Positions 46,169 to 55,148 of a DNA stretch of 64,000 bases are shown here, piece by piece (position 1 is the first letter of the stretch; the number at the start of each line of letters is the position of its first letter). The DNA is from Flavobacteriaceae bacterium (GTDB lineage: Bacteria > Bacteroidota > Bacteroidia > Flavobacteriales > Weeksellaceae), in contig JAUNUH010000001.1 in the NCBI GenBank assembly GCA_030538275.1, positions 310,001 to 374,000 of the forward strand, given 5' to 3'. The position numbers and the translations under genes were made by a program. The notes below the pieces were generated by a model that was given only the letters and a program-made list of their open reading frames with translations, made no database searches and was not told where the DNA came from.

Positions 46169-46810
46169 ATGTGTTACCATACCAAACAAACCAAATCTGC
46201 TACCGAAGTTCAAAACAGGTTTAATGCTTCCATTTCACAAATAGAAATTTTCAAGCCTACACAACATTTCAATGCATTTGATTATCCCAAAATGCCTGTA
46301 ATTGCTAGCCAGAATACGTCTATTATTGAAATGTGGAATTGGGGATTGATTCCGCAATGGAGTTCGAATATAGAAATCAGAAGTAAAACTTTGAATGCCA
46401 GAATTGAAACGGTTCACGAAAAACCTGCTTTCTCTTCGTATTTGGATAATCGCTGTATTATTATTGCAAATGGATTTTATGAATGGCAATGGTTGGATTC
46501 AAAAGGAAAATCAAAGAATAAATTTGAAATTGGCGTTGGAAATGACAGATTATTTGCATTTGCTGGCCTGTTTGCCGAATGGGTAAATGAAGATACAGGC
46601 GAAATTCTGAATACATTTACTATGCTCACCACACAAGCAAATGTTCTAATGAGCGAAATTCATAATATCAAAAAAAGAATGCCCGTGATTCTAAAACCTG
46701 AAGATGAACAAAAATGGCTGCAAGGAGCTGAAATTCAGGAATTTGCTTTTCCCGGATATGAAGTAAATCTCATTGCAGAAAACCTGAATCCGCAATTGAG
46801 TTTATTTTAA
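46169..46810 (+). CDS. SOS response-associated peptidase (HMCES/YedK family)
   Basis: SRAP proteins form a thiazolidine crosslink with abasic sites in single-stranded DNA through Cys2. The 213-residue protein starts MCYHTKQ, so Cys2 is present after Met removal. The other active-site segments are intact: WGLIPQW, LNARIETVHEKPAF (Asn), GFYEWQW (Glu), and MSEIHNIKKRMPVIL (His). It would protect abasic sites at replication forks. It stands alone between nrdJ and the convergent thermonuclease. Confidence 0.94.
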   Translation: MCYHTKQTKSATEVQNRFNASISQIEIFKPTQHFNAFDYPKMPVIASQNTSIIEMWNWGLIPQWSSNIEIRSKTLNARIETVHEKPAFSSYLDNRCIIIANGFYEWQWLDSKGKSKNKFEIGVGNDRLFAFAGLFAEWVNEDTGEILNTFTMLTTQANVLMSEIHNIKKRMPVILKPEDEQKWLQGAEIQEFAFPGYEVNLIAENLNPQLSLF

Positions 46811-46815
46811 TAAAA

Positions 46816-47364
46816 TTATTTTCTCCATAAACCTAATTGATGATGGTAAGCCGAATCTTCTGCCGAATGCAAGATTTCTGTATATTTGAAATTTGGTGCA
46901 TAGGTTAATTTCACAGCAAATCCATGTGAAACTATTTTTTGATTCACAAAGGTTCCGTCTTCCAAAAACGCATAGGCCAGCGTTCGTCCATATTTATCGA
47001 ATTTTACAATATCATATTCCAGTCGCACTTTTTTATTTTTCAACAAAGAATCTACAAAACGATGTGATTCTTTCCCGAATTCTTGTTGAATTTTATCACC
47101 ATAATCTACAGATTCTGGCGCATCAATTCCTAAAAGCCTTACTTTTATACCAGTTTGTGTTCCGTCATCTATCCAAAAAGTATCCCCGTCTGAAACCCAT
47201 TTCACCTTGTAAAATAATTCATCTGAAGCCAATGGAAATTCTGATTCCTTTTTTATCCATGGAAATTGTAATTCTAAAATATTCTCACAAGAGGATAGCA
47301 TAAAGCAAAAGATTGTAAAAATTACATGGCCAATGTGGGCTTTTTGATTAAATTTGAATCTCAC
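46816..47364 (-). CDS. thermonuclease-family (SNase) lipoprotein
   Basis: The 182-residue protein has an N-terminal signal with lipobox LSSC and a staphylococcal-nuclease domain: VKWVSDGDTFWI (calcium and catalytic Asp), VRLLGIDAPES (the Arg and Asp), a conserved FGKESHRFV helix, and DKYGRTLAYAFL. It likely degrades extracellular or periplasmic nucleic acids. It is divergent from the thioesterase gene (14 bp) and convergent with the SRAP gene. Confidence 0.9.
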   Translation of the reverse strand: MRFKFNQKAHIGHVIFTIFCFMLSSCENILELQFPWIKKESEFPLASDELFYKVKWVSDGDTFWIDDGTQTGIKVRLLGIDAPESVDYGDKIQQEFGKESHRFVDSLLKNKKVRLEYDIVKFDKYGRTLAYAFLEDGTFVNQKIVSHGFAVKLTYAPNFKYTEILHSAEDSAYHHQLGLWRK

Positions 47365-47378
47365 AATTTTATAATAGA

Positions 47379-47810
47379 ATGGATAAAGATAAAATATTGA
47401 AACAACTTAACGAAACCAATAAAAATACCATGATGGAAACCATGGGAATCACCTATACCGAATTTACAGGAGATCGTCTTTCTGCAGAGATGGAGGTAGG
47501 GCCCAAAGTGCATCAACCTTACGGACTACTGCATGGCGGTGCCAGTGCGGCTTTGGCAGAAACTGTAGGTAGTTTTTTGTCGGCTTTACAATATGATTTT
47601 AAAACACATGGTGCCGTGGGTACCAACTTGAATATATATCATCTGAACTCTGTGAGAGAAGGAAAAATTACAGCCACCGCCAAGTTCATTCGAAAAGGAA
47701 ATCAAATTCATGTTATTGAAATTGAAATTTACGACGCTAATAATTCGCAAATTTCGAGAGCCATTCTCACTACCAAAATCATTGAAAAAAGTCGAAAATT
47801 TGGAATTTAA
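47379..47810 (+). CDS. PaaI/MenI-like hotdog thioesterase
   Basis: The 143-residue hotdog-fold protein has the family core LLHGGASAALAETVGS, in which the acidic residue and helix form the active site, followed by GTNLNIYHL. Placed 16 bp before an isochorismate synthase gene, it probably hydrolyses 1,4-dihydroxy-2-naphthoyl-CoA in menaquinone synthesis (MenI role). That function is inferred from context; PaaI-type activity on other acyl-CoAs is the alternative. Confidence 0.85.
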   Translation: MDKDKILKQLNETNKNTMMETMGITYTEFTGDRLSAEMEVGPKVHQPYGLLHGGASAALAETVGSFLSALQYDFKTHGAVGTNLNIYHLNSVREGKITATAKFIRKGNQIHVIEIEIYDANNSQISRAILTTKIIEKSRKFGI

Positions 47811-47826
47811 AGCGGAATTTTGACGT

Positions 47827-48798
47827 ATGAAATTCGAAAAAGATTTTGTGGTTTTCAGGCTGCCAGATACAGATTTTATTCAAGTTGCCAATTTAACCGA
47901 GTTTATTGAAAATAAAGCCTATTTTATATTTCATTCATTTGATAATCAAACAAGTATAAAGTTTGGATTAAAACAATTGACACAGTTTTCTTGGAAAGAA
48001 TTTGATCAAATTCAAATACTTCCTGAGCTTTTGATGAGTGATTTCAAAGCGATAGATAACGAAAAAGAATTGTACTTGCATCGCTGTCATCATTTTATAA
48101 ACGAAATCAAAAAAAATAATTTTGGCAAATTAATTTTAAGTCGAAGAGTAGTGAAGCCCAAGTTTGAGAACCTACAGAACCAATTCGTTGCTTTGTGCGA
48201 AAAATACCCTTCGGCTTTTACTTATCTCATCCATTTTGACAACGAAACCTGGATAGGTGCAAGTCCAGAAAGATTGGTTCAAAAAAGAGGAAATCAATTG
48301 AAAACTGTTGCTTTAGCCAGCACAAAGGCCATAAGTGAAAACCGAGATTGGACTTCAAAAGAGCTAAAAGAACATCAAATTGTAGTAGATTATATTGCAA
48401 AAAATTTACAAGATTTGAATTTGCAAATTCGGCCAACAGCAACCATAGAAGTTGGTCAGATTCAACATTTGATTACGCATATTTCTGGAACCTTTAATTC
48501 AGAAAAATCTTTGGAGCAGGTTTGTTCTATTCTGCATCCTACGCCAGCTGTTTGCGGTATTCCCAAGGAGGAGGCTCAAGATTTCATCATTCAAAATGAA
48601 GGATATCCGCGCAGATTTTATACAGGATATTATGGATATGTTGACCCCAATGCGGCAGAAATTTTTGTGAATTTGAGATGTGCTCAACTATTTCAAAACC
48701 AAAATATTGTATATGTAGGCGGAGGTTTGCTAGCAGAAAGTGAGCCCGAAAAGGAATGGGAAGAAACGGTATGGAAAAGCCATGCTTTGTACGTTTAA
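47827..48798 (+). CDS. menF: isochorismate synthase
   Basis: The 323-residue chorismate-binding enzyme converts chorismate to isochorismate, the first step toward menaquinone. Conserved segments include GASPERLVQKRG, the TVALASTKA loop, HPTPAVCGIPKEEA, RRFYTGYYGYVDPN, and the C-terminal VYVGGGLLAESEPEKEWEET with the Mg-binding glutamates. It is shorter than E. coli MenF, as is usual in Bacteroidetes. It follows the thioesterase gene in an operon. menA lies at 50.6 kb, separated by the opposite-strand ackA and a small ORF. Confidence 0.92.
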   Translation: MKFEKDFVVFRLPDTDFIQVANLTEFIENKAYFIFHSFDNQTSIKFGLKQLTQFSWKEFDQIQILPELLMSDFKAIDNEKELYLHRCHHFINEIKKNNFGKLILSRRVVKPKFENLQNQFVALCEKYPSAFTYLIHFDNETWIGASPERLVQKRGNQLKTVALASTKAISENRDWTSKELKEHQIVVDYIAKNLQDLNLQIRPTATIEVGQIQHLITHISGTFNSEKSLEQVCSILHPTPAVCGIPKEEAQDFIIQNEGYPRRFYTGYYGYVDPNAAEIFVNLRCAQLFQNQNIVYVGGGLLAESEPEKEWEETVWKSHALYV

Positions 48799-48820
48799 TT
48801 CTATTTGAAAAAAAATCTTT

Positions 48821-50020
48821 TTAAGAAACTTTTTCTTGGTTTTTTAGAATAGAATAGGTCTCTTTTGCAATTTCAAGTTCTTCATTGGTAGGAATCACAA
48901 GGACTTTTGTCCGGGTATTTGCAGCCGAAATGTCTCTAATTTCACTAGAGCGTACTGCATTTTTTGCCTCATCTATTTCAATCCCGAAATAGTCCATTTC
49001 TTCACAAACCATCTGACGAATAACATTACTGTTTTCGCCAATTCCAGCGGTAAAAACAATGGCATCAAGTCCGTTCATAACTGCGGTATATGCGCCAATA
49101 TATTTTTGGATTCGATAAGTGCTCAGGTTCAGTGCCAATTTTGCCTGAACATCACCTTGTGAAGCGCGTTCTTCTATTTGCCTCAAATCACTATCACCCG
49201 TAAGTCCCAGCATTCCACTTTGTTTGGTAAGCAAATGAGTTACCTCTTCGGATGTCATTTGCATTTTTTCCATCAGATAAAAAATGACTGCTTGGTCTAT
49301 ATCTCCACTTCTTGTGCCCATAATCATGCCCACATTGGGACCGAATCCAAGGCTGTGATCGATGCTTTCTCCATTTTGTACTGCCGTCATGCTGCAACCA
49401 TTTCCTAGATGAATTACAATAATTTTTGCATTTGGATTATTCAAAAATTCCAAGGCTTTTCCCGAGACATATTGATGTGAAATGCCATGAAAACCATACA
49501 CACGAATTCCCATCTCTCTGAATTTGAGCGGAATAGCGTATGTGTGCGCCACCTCGGGCATGGTTTGATGAAAAGACGTATCAAAAACGGCAATTTGTTT
49601 GGCATGCGGAAAAACCTCTTCTGCCACTTCGATTCCGGTATAGTTGGGTGGATTGTGAAGAGGAGCCAAACTGAATAATTCGCGAATTTTATCTTTGACT
49701 TCTTGCGTGATGATGGTCGTTTTTACAAAATTACTACCTCCATGAACCACACGATGGCCTATATTTTCTATTTCATTGACATGAGATATTACGCCAATCT
49801 CTGGATGAAGAAGAAGCTCTACAACTTTTTTCAATCCAGTGGTATGGTCTGGAATTTCTAGATTAATGCTGTGTTGAATTTCTGGGGTTTTGTAATGAAT
49901 ATCACCGTTTGGCAAGCCAATTTTTTCTACCAAACCAGAGGCTAGAACTTTCTGTTCCGGCATTTGAAAAAGTTGAAATTTAATAGATGAACTACCTGAA
50001 TTGATCACCAAAACTTTCAT
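48821..50020 (-). CDS. ackA: acetate kinase
   Basis: AckA interconverts acetyl phosphate and acetate with ADP/ATP. The 399-residue protein has the family's ASKHA-fold segments: VINSGSSSIKFQLF at the N-terminus, HRVVHGGSNF, FDTSFHQTMP, YGFHGISHQYVS, HLGNGCSM, TRSGDID, and FTAGIGENS. Its usual partner pta is not adjacent. It converges on menF with a 22-bp gap. Confidence 0.97.
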   Translation of the reverse strand: MKVLVINSGSSSIKFQLFQMPEQKVLASGLVEKIGLPNGDIHYKTPEIQHSINLEIPDHTTGLKKVVELLLHPEIGVISHVNEIENIGHRVVHGGSNFVKTTIITQEVKDKIRELFSLAPLHNPPNYTGIEVAEEVFPHAKQIAVFDTSFHQTMPEVAHTYAIPLKFREMGIRVYGFHGISHQYVSGKALEFLNNPNAKIIVIHLGNGCSMTAVQNGESIDHSLGFGPNVGMIMGTRSGDIDQAVIFYLMEKMQMTSEEVTHLLTKQSGMLGLTGDSDLRQIEERASQGDVQAKLALNLSTYRIQKYIGAYTAVMNGLDAIVFTAGIGENSNVIRQMVCEEMDYFGIEIDEAKNAVRSSEIRDISAANTRTKVLVIPTNEELEIAKETYSILKNQEKVS

Positions 50021-50266
50021 AATCGTATCACTAAAAAAGATTTGTAAAGTTAATATTTATTTTAATAAATAATTCTGATAAAGTTCAGTTTTATTTCAAA
50101 ATTGATAAAAAATAAGTCCTATAATATTATTACATTATTAATTAAGTAAAATAAAAGATTAGGGAAGATGTTTTCGATACTGTGTGATAAAGTCTAAAAT
50201 TACTCTAAATATCTTGAAATATCATCAAATGTTTGCTAAATAAATATTTTTTTTTAAATTAGCCTT

Positions 50267-50596
50267 ATGCGCGTTTATTTTCAGAACTATCGTGAAAAAA
50301 CAGGTGTTCCGACTGGCAAACCACTGTATGGCAGTATTTGGCAGGTATTGGATATTTTTGATAATTTACCCGAGGAAGACGGAAGTTTTATTGGAATTGT
50401 AGATGATGATGATGAATCTTTACAATTTATGAAATATAATAAATACGTTTGGTTGATAGAGATTCCCAAGCCAGATTTGGGTGGATCTTATCAGGGATAT
50501 TTTACCAAAAATAAATGTCGTAAGATTATTTTAGAAATTTTTGATGGTTTGCCACTTTCTCAAGTTGCAGGTTTATCATTTGAAAAATATTTATGA
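50267..50596 (+). CDS. conserved-looking hypothetical protein upstream of menA
   Basis: I do not recognise this 109-residue soluble protein. It contains an acidic patch (IVDDDDESLQF) and aromatic segments (YVWLIEIPKPDLGGSYQGYF) suggestive of a compact alpha/beta fold, and has no signal peptide. It ends 10 bp before menA, so the two are likely cotranscribed. The 246 bp before it (50021-50266) hold only AT-rich sequence. Confidence 0.7.
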   Translation: MRVYFQNYREKTGVPTGKPLYGSIWQVLDIFDNLPEEDGSFIGIVDDDDESLQFMKYNKYVWLIEIPKPDLGGSYQGYFTKNKCRKIILEIFDGLPLSQVAGLSFEKYL

Positions 50597-50606
50597 ATTT
50601 TGCAGC

Positions 50607-51509
50607 ATGAAAAATTGGATCACAGCCGCAAGATTGCGCACACTTCCGCTCTCGGTGAGCGGTATTTTTTTGGGCAGTTTATTGGCTGCTGCCGAAGGGA
50701 AATTCAACTGGATTATTTTGGGATTGGCATTTCTTACCACATTGTTATTGCAGATTTTGTCCAACTATGCCAATGATTACGGAGATGGAATAAAGGGAAC
50801 CGATGCCCATCGAACGGGTGAGAAAAGAGCCGTAGCTTCTGGGTTGATACTTGCAGGCGAAATGAAGAAGGCAGTTAAAATAACAGCGATTTTGGCATCA
50901 ATTTCGGCCATTGCACTTTTGGCAATTTCTTTTCTTCCCAATCATCCTATTTTGTTTGCATTTTTTATCCTATTGGGAGCTGCATCTGTCTGGGCTGCCA
51001 TAAGTTATACCGTTGGTAAAAGGGCTTATGGATATCGTGCTATGGGAGATTTGTTTGTATTTTTATTTTTTGGATGGGTTTCTGTAATGGGCTCTTATTT
51101 ATTATACACAAAATCCATGAATTGGAGTATTTTATTACCTGCTTCTGCCATTGGATTATTGAGTGCAGCCGTCTTGAATTTGAATAATATGCGAGATATT
51201 CCGCAAGATAAACGAGTAGGAAAAAGAACAATAGCTGTAAATCTGGGTTTGTTTTATTCCAAATTTTATCATGCAATTTTATTGTTTATGCCGTTTGTTT
51301 TGGGTCTTTTATATGTATTAATTTTTAAGGAAATCTATTGGACTCAATTTTTATTTTTGCTATTATTAATTCCGGCTACGCTACAAATGATCAATGTCGG
51401 AAATACGCAAGAATATGCAAAACTTGATTCAGAGCTTAAGAAAACAGCACTTATGACGTTGATTTTTGCACTTATTTTCGGGTTTGGAATAGTGGGAAGT
51501 CATTTATAA
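50607..51509 (+). CDS. menA: 1,4-dihydroxy-2-naphthoate polyprenyltransferase
   Basis: MenA attaches the prenyl chain to 1,4-dihydroxy-2-naphthoate in the inner membrane. The 300-residue UbiA-family protein has the aspartate motifs NYANDYGDGIKGTDAHR and NLNNMRDIPQDKRVGKRT, plus about eight membrane helices, and starts MKNWITAARLRTLPLSVSG, typical for MenA. I chose ATG 50607; the frame extends 22 codons upstream into the preceding gene, but that sequence is not MenA-like. Confidence 0.94.
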   Translation: MKNWITAARLRTLPLSVSGIFLGSLLAAAEGKFNWIILGLAFLTTLLLQILSNYANDYGDGIKGTDAHRTGEKRAVASGLILAGEMKKAVKITAILASISAIALLAISFLPNHPILFAFFILLGAASVWAAISYTVGKRAYGYRAMGDLFVFLFFGWVSVMGSYLLYTKSMNWSILLPASAIGLLSAAVLNLNNMRDIPQDKRVGKRTIAVNLGLFYSKFYHAILLFMPFVLGLLYVLIFKEIYWTQFLFLLLLIPATLQMINVGNTQEYAKLDSELKKTALMTLIFALIFGFGIVGSHL

Positions 51510-51537
51510 TTTGATATTGATGTTAGTAGGTTGGATT

Positions 51538-51692
51538 TAGCCCTGATCGTAACGGCATCACGGCACACGAATGCGTGAATAAAACACAGTGCGCCGGAGT
51601 GGAATGGAATGGAACTCCCGGGGCACTGATGTTTTATAAGCATTTGTGTGGCAGGATATAGTGTAGAGCAGGAAATAGCTTCAAAAAAAAAA
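51538..51692 (+). repeat. structured intergenic element, copy 5 of 5
   Basis: The 5' core CTGATCGTAACGGCATCAC (51543-51561) leads into a hairpin of about 40 bp per arm (51561-51598 with 51615-51653). The apical loop reads GTGGAATGGAATGGAAC, followed by the 3' core GGATATAGTGTAGAGC and an A-run of ten (51683-51692). It lies 28 bp after the menA stop and before udk. The sequence of the stem is unrelated to the other copies. Downstream of the A-run, 51693-51788 is AT-rich without identifiable signals. Confidence 0.7.
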
Positions 51693-51788
51693 TAAATGAA
51701 AAGTGGCTTTGAATTTATTTCAGGTTTTTTTGCGTAGAAATTATCCAAAAAATTGCATCTGAATTCGATAAAATAATTATATTGCTGT

Positions 51789-51796
51789 TATCTTTG
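51789..51796 (+). promoter_or_regulatory. -7 promoter element for udk
   Basis: TATCTTTG matches TAnnTTTG exactly and lies 13 bp before the ATG at 51810. Confidence 0.5.
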
Positions 51797-51809
51797 TAAA
51801 AATTAAATT

Positions 51810-52442
51810 ATGCTCATAATCGGGATTGCGGGCGGTACCGGGTCGGGTAAAACTACGGTTGTTCATAATGTGCTCAATCAACTTTCTGCAGAGGATGTGA
51901 TTGTGATTTCGCAAGATAATTATTATCGAGACAGCAGTCATTTACCTTTTGAGGAGCGGGTTCAGATTAATTTTGATCATCCGCGATCGATTGATTTTGA
52001 GTTGCTTGTAAGCGATTTGAAAAAATTGCGAAGTGGGCAAACTATTGCGCAGCCAGTTTATTCATTTTTAACGCATTCCAGAACAGGCGAAAGTTTGATT
52101 ACACCGCCCAAAAAGGTGGTTATTGTGGAAGGAATTCTTGTACTTACCAATCCTGAATTGAGAGATTTGTTTGACTTGAAAGTCTTTGTTCATGCAGATT
52201 CTGACGAGAGATTGATCAGGCGGATTCGTCGTGATATACAGGAGCGCGGGCGTGATTTGGATGAAGTAATTTCGCGTTATCAAAAAACTTTGAAGCCTAT
52301 GCACGACCAATTTATAGAGCCATCAAAAATGCATGCCGACATCATAATCCCGAATGAAAGAAAAACGCGTAATTTTGCTGCAATTGATGTGATAACATCG
52401 GTGATTACCAACCGTTTAAAAGTAAATAATGAGCATGCCTGA
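51810..52442 (+). CDS. udk: uridine kinase
   Basis: Udk phosphorylates uridine and cytidine in pyrimidine salvage. The 210-residue protein has the P-loop GIAGGTGSGKTTVV at the N-terminus, SQDNYYRDSSHLPFEER, NFDHPRSIDFELL, VVIVEGILVL, and RIRRDIQERGRDLDEV, all standard. Its 3' end overlaps the divIC-like gene by 14 bp, starting a compact run udk - divIC-like - mutA - AI-2E transporter. Confidence 0.96.
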   Translation: MLIIGIAGGTGSGKTTVVHNVLNQLSAEDVIVISQDNYYRDSSHLPFEERVQINFDHPRSIDFELLVSDLKKLRSGQTIAQPVYSFLTHSRTGESLITPPKKVVIVEGILVLTNPELRDLFDLKVFVHADSDERLIRRIRRDIQERGRDLDEVISRYQKTLKPMHDQFIEPSKMHADIIIPNERKTRNFAAIDVITSVITNRLKVNNEHA

Positions 52443-52749
52443 AAAGAAAAAATGGTGGACTTATTTCTTGAATAAATACATGATTGTAGGGATTGCATTT
52501 GTGGTATGGATGGTGTTTTTTGATCAAAATTCCTATTTGTTGCATCGTAGTCTGGACCATGATATTATTGAATTAAAAGAAGAGCGAAAATTCTTCAAAG
52601 GAGAAATAGAAGAGGAAAGCGAGAAATTGGAAAAAATGGATAAAAATCCAGAAGAATTTGAGCGTTTGGCCAGGGAAAAATACCTGATGAAACGTGAAAA
52701 TGAAGATATTTTTGTGATACAAAAACTTGATACAGTAGAAGATGAGTGA
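52429..52749 (+). CDS. FtsB/DivIC-like septum formation initiator
   Basis: The 106-residue protein has a short cytoplasmic start, one membrane span (about residues 17-33) and a periplasmic coiled coil (LKEERKFFKGEIEEESEKLEK), ending with the DivIC/FtsB-type motif FERLAREKYLMKRENEDIF. These proteins form the FtsQLB divisome subcomplex. It overlaps udk upstream and mutA downstream (8 bp). ATG 52435 is an alternative start. Confidence 0.9.
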   Translation: MSMPEKKKWWTYFLNKYMIVGIAFVVWMVFFDQNSYLLHRSLDHDIIELKEERKFFKGEIEEESEKLEKMDKNPEEFERLAREKYLMKRENEDIFVIQKLDTVEDE

Positions 52750-54022
52750 TTTATTTAAAGAGTTTGATTCAGTAGATGATCGTCAGTGGAAAAATTTGGT
52801 TCAAGCTGAATTGAAAGGTGCAGATTTTGCAGAAAACCTGGTAGAAAATGTGGCAGAAGGATTTCAAATTAAGCCAATTTATACAAAAAAGGATGTAAAA
52901 TCAAATCAATTTGTGGTAGATACCAATCGTTGGAAAATTCTCACTCATTTCAGACCTGGGGTAGATATTGATTATAGTTTTGCCGATGGTGTAATTTTAC
53001 AAAATAATCAAATTGATTCTTTTCAACCTGCAGAAAATGAATTAATTATAACTAAATTTGAACAAGAATTTCCTGTTGCAGCTTTGAATAAAAACGCATG
53101 GTTTGATTGGGATTTTTTATCTGATTTTGCGTTTTATGGAAATTTTGTAGATGATGAATCCAAGCTCGTCCCAACTTTGAAAGAATTGAAAAATTCGTAT
53201 CAAAATACCTTGAGTATTGATATTTCTTCTTACCAAAACGCAGGGGCCAACCATGCAGAGCAATTGGCTATGATGCTTTTGGAAGCGCATGAATATGTGA
53301 TACTTACAGGTTCTGCAGATATATTGAAATCCACTCTGGTCTGCACGTCAGTAGGTAGCGATTTCTTTTTTGAAATTGCCAAATTGCGCGCCATTCGAAT
53401 TCTGTGGGCAAATTTGGCAAATTCCCTGGAAGTAGATAGTAAAATAACCATTTTGGCTAAAAGTTCGATGCGAAACAAATCCTTGATGGACAGGCACAAC
53501 AATATTATCCGCACCACTTATGAGGCGGCGTCGGCGATTTTTGGGAATGCAGATTGGGTTCAAGTTCATACCTATGATGAATTATTTGTAGAAAAAAAGG
53601 ATTCTGCGCATGATTTGAGCTTTAAACAACAATTGGTTTTGCGTGAAGAATCGTATTTGGATTTTTATGCAGATCCTTTAAAATCTTCTTATTATGTAGA
53701 GTTTTTAACGGAACAATTGGCAGAAAAAGCTTGGGAATTATTCAAGAAATTCGAGTCTGATGGTGGTTTTACAGCGGGATTGTATTCGGGTAAAATTCAG
53801 GAAATGATAGCCTTTTCGCATGAAAAAGAACAAGAAAAATTTGATGCTGCTCAAATCAGTTTAATTGGCGTGAATAAATTCCCGCAATCAGCAGACGATT
53901 TTGTTCAATTTCAAGCTAAAGCAAGGAAGTTGAACAAGAGTCAAGTTAAAATACAAACCTTGATAACCAGACGATTATCTGAAGGTGTAGAAGAAAGTTA
54001 TGTTCAAAATCAATCCAAATAG
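52742..54022 (+). CDS. mutA: methylmalonyl-CoA mutase small subunit
   Basis: The 426-residue protein is the non-catalytic beta subunit of the B12-dependent mutase that interconverts succinyl-CoA and methylmalonyl-CoA. Recognisable segments are the N-terminal WKNLVQAELKGADF and the barrel segments FFFEIAKLRAIRILWANL and NIIRTTYEAASAIFGNADWVQVHTYDE. In many Bacteroidetes the large catalytic subunit gene follows directly. Here the next gene, overlapping by 23 bp, is an AI-2E-family transporter, so the large subunit must lie elsewhere or be missing. Confidence 0.9.
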   Translation: MSDLFKEFDSVDDRQWKNLVQAELKGADFAENLVENVAEGFQIKPIYTKKDVKSNQFVVDTNRWKILTHFRPGVDIDYSFADGVILQNNQIDSFQPAENELIITKFEQEFPVAALNKNAWFDWDFLSDFAFYGNFVDDESKLVPTLKELKNSYQNTLSIDISSYQNAGANHAEQLAMMLLEAHEYVILTGSADILKSTLVCTSVGSDFFFEIAKLRAIRILWANLANSLEVDSKITILAKSSMRNKSLMDRHNNIIRTTYEAASAIFGNADWVQVHTYDELFVEKKDSAHDLSFKQQLVLREESYLDFYADPLKSSYYVEFLTEQLAEKAWELFKKFESDGGFTAGLYSGKIQEMIAFSHEKEQEKFDAAQISLIGVNKFPQSADDFVQFQAKARKLNKSQVKIQTLITRRLSEGVEESYVQNQSK

Positions 54023-55118
54023 TCGTAGCATAGCCGAGGGAATTAGCCTAGCTGTAATAGGATTGTGTCTTTTAGCACTTTTTTTATGGTTTTTATACAC
54101 GATTCGAGTCGTTTTTTTGTACATTATTTTATCGGCTATTTTGGCATTGATGGGTCGTCCATTCATGTTTTTGCTACATCGTAAACTTAGGTTGAATTCT
54201 ACGCTTAGCGCAAGTATTACTGTGCTTATTTTTTTGTTTATACTCAGTTTTAGTTTGTATTTTTTGGTTCCGCTCATTTTGCAACAGGCCGATACCATTA
54301 CAGGAATGGATACCACTCAGATTCAAACCATTATATTCGAACAATTAAGTGCGCTCAACGAAGTATTATTACGATATCGGATTGATGTGCTCGATGAGTT
54401 TTTGAAATCTGGATATCGAAATGCGTTTGATATTTCTGTTTTAACCAGTTGGTTTTCTAATATTATTCAAATTTTAACCCAATTTTCCATTGGAAGTTTT
54501 TCTGTTCTTTTTATTACTTTTTTCTTTTTGAAAGAGCGTAATTTATTCAATGGCATGTTGTTGTCGCCGGTTCCAGATATGTATGTGAATAGAGTTGCAA
54601 GCGTCATTCAAGATATTAAAAATTTACTTTCACGTTATTTTATTGGAATTACGATGCAGGTTTTTATTATGTTTTCATTGTATTATTTGGTTTTACTTTT
54701 ATTTGGTGGCGTAGAGGCAGACAAGGCGTTGATCATTGCGCTGTTGTGTGCCTTGTGCAATATTGTACCCTATGTAGGTCCTTTGGTCGGGTTTTTTATG
54801 ATTATTTTGCTGTCTATGAGCAATTTATATTCTCAGGGATTTGAACTATCTGCCGAGATTTTGCCAAAAGTTTATTGGATTGCAGGGGGATATTTATTTG
54901 CACAATTGATAGATAATTTTGTAAATCAGCCATTGATTTATTCCAAAAGTGTAAAATCACATCCATTGGAAATTTTTTTAATCATAATTATAGGTGGCTT
55001 ACTTGCGGGTGTAGGCGGCGTGATATTAGCCGTTCCATTTTATACTATAATTCGGGTGATTTTGAAAGAATTTTTTTCTGAATTTAAATTTGTTCAAAGC
55101 ATTACTAAAAATATTTAA
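54000..55118 (+). CDS. AI-2E-family transporter (PerM-like)
   Basis: The 372-residue membrane protein has about eight helices and the family pattern: two N-terminal helices, a soluble stretch, then the conserved RYFIGITMQVFIMFSLYYLVL, CALCNIVPYVGPLVGFFM and DNFVNQPLIYSKSVKSHPLEIFLIIIIGG segments. The name comes from proposed autoinducer-2 export; many members have other roles, including sodium-proton exchange. It is the last gene of the udk run. Confidence 0.9.
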   Translation: MFKINPNSRSIAEGISLAVIGLCLLALFLWFLYTIRVVFLYIILSAILALMGRPFMFLLHRKLRLNSTLSASITVLIFLFILSFSLYFLVPLILQQADTITGMDTTQIQTIIFEQLSALNEVLLRYRIDVLDEFLKSGYRNAFDISVLTSWFSNIIQILTQFSIGSFSVLFITFFFLKERNLFNGMLLSPVPDMYVNRVASVIQDIKNLLSRYFIGITMQVFIMFSLYYLVLLLFGGVEADKALIIALLCALCNIVPYVGPLVGFFMIILLSMSNLYSQGFELSAEILPKVYWIAGGYLFAQLIDNFVNQPLIYSKSVKSHPLEIFLIIIIGGLLAGVGGVILAVPFYTIIRVILKEFFSEFKFVQSITKNI

Positions 55119-55148
55119 TTTCTTTTTTTAATCAAGAAAAATATTATT

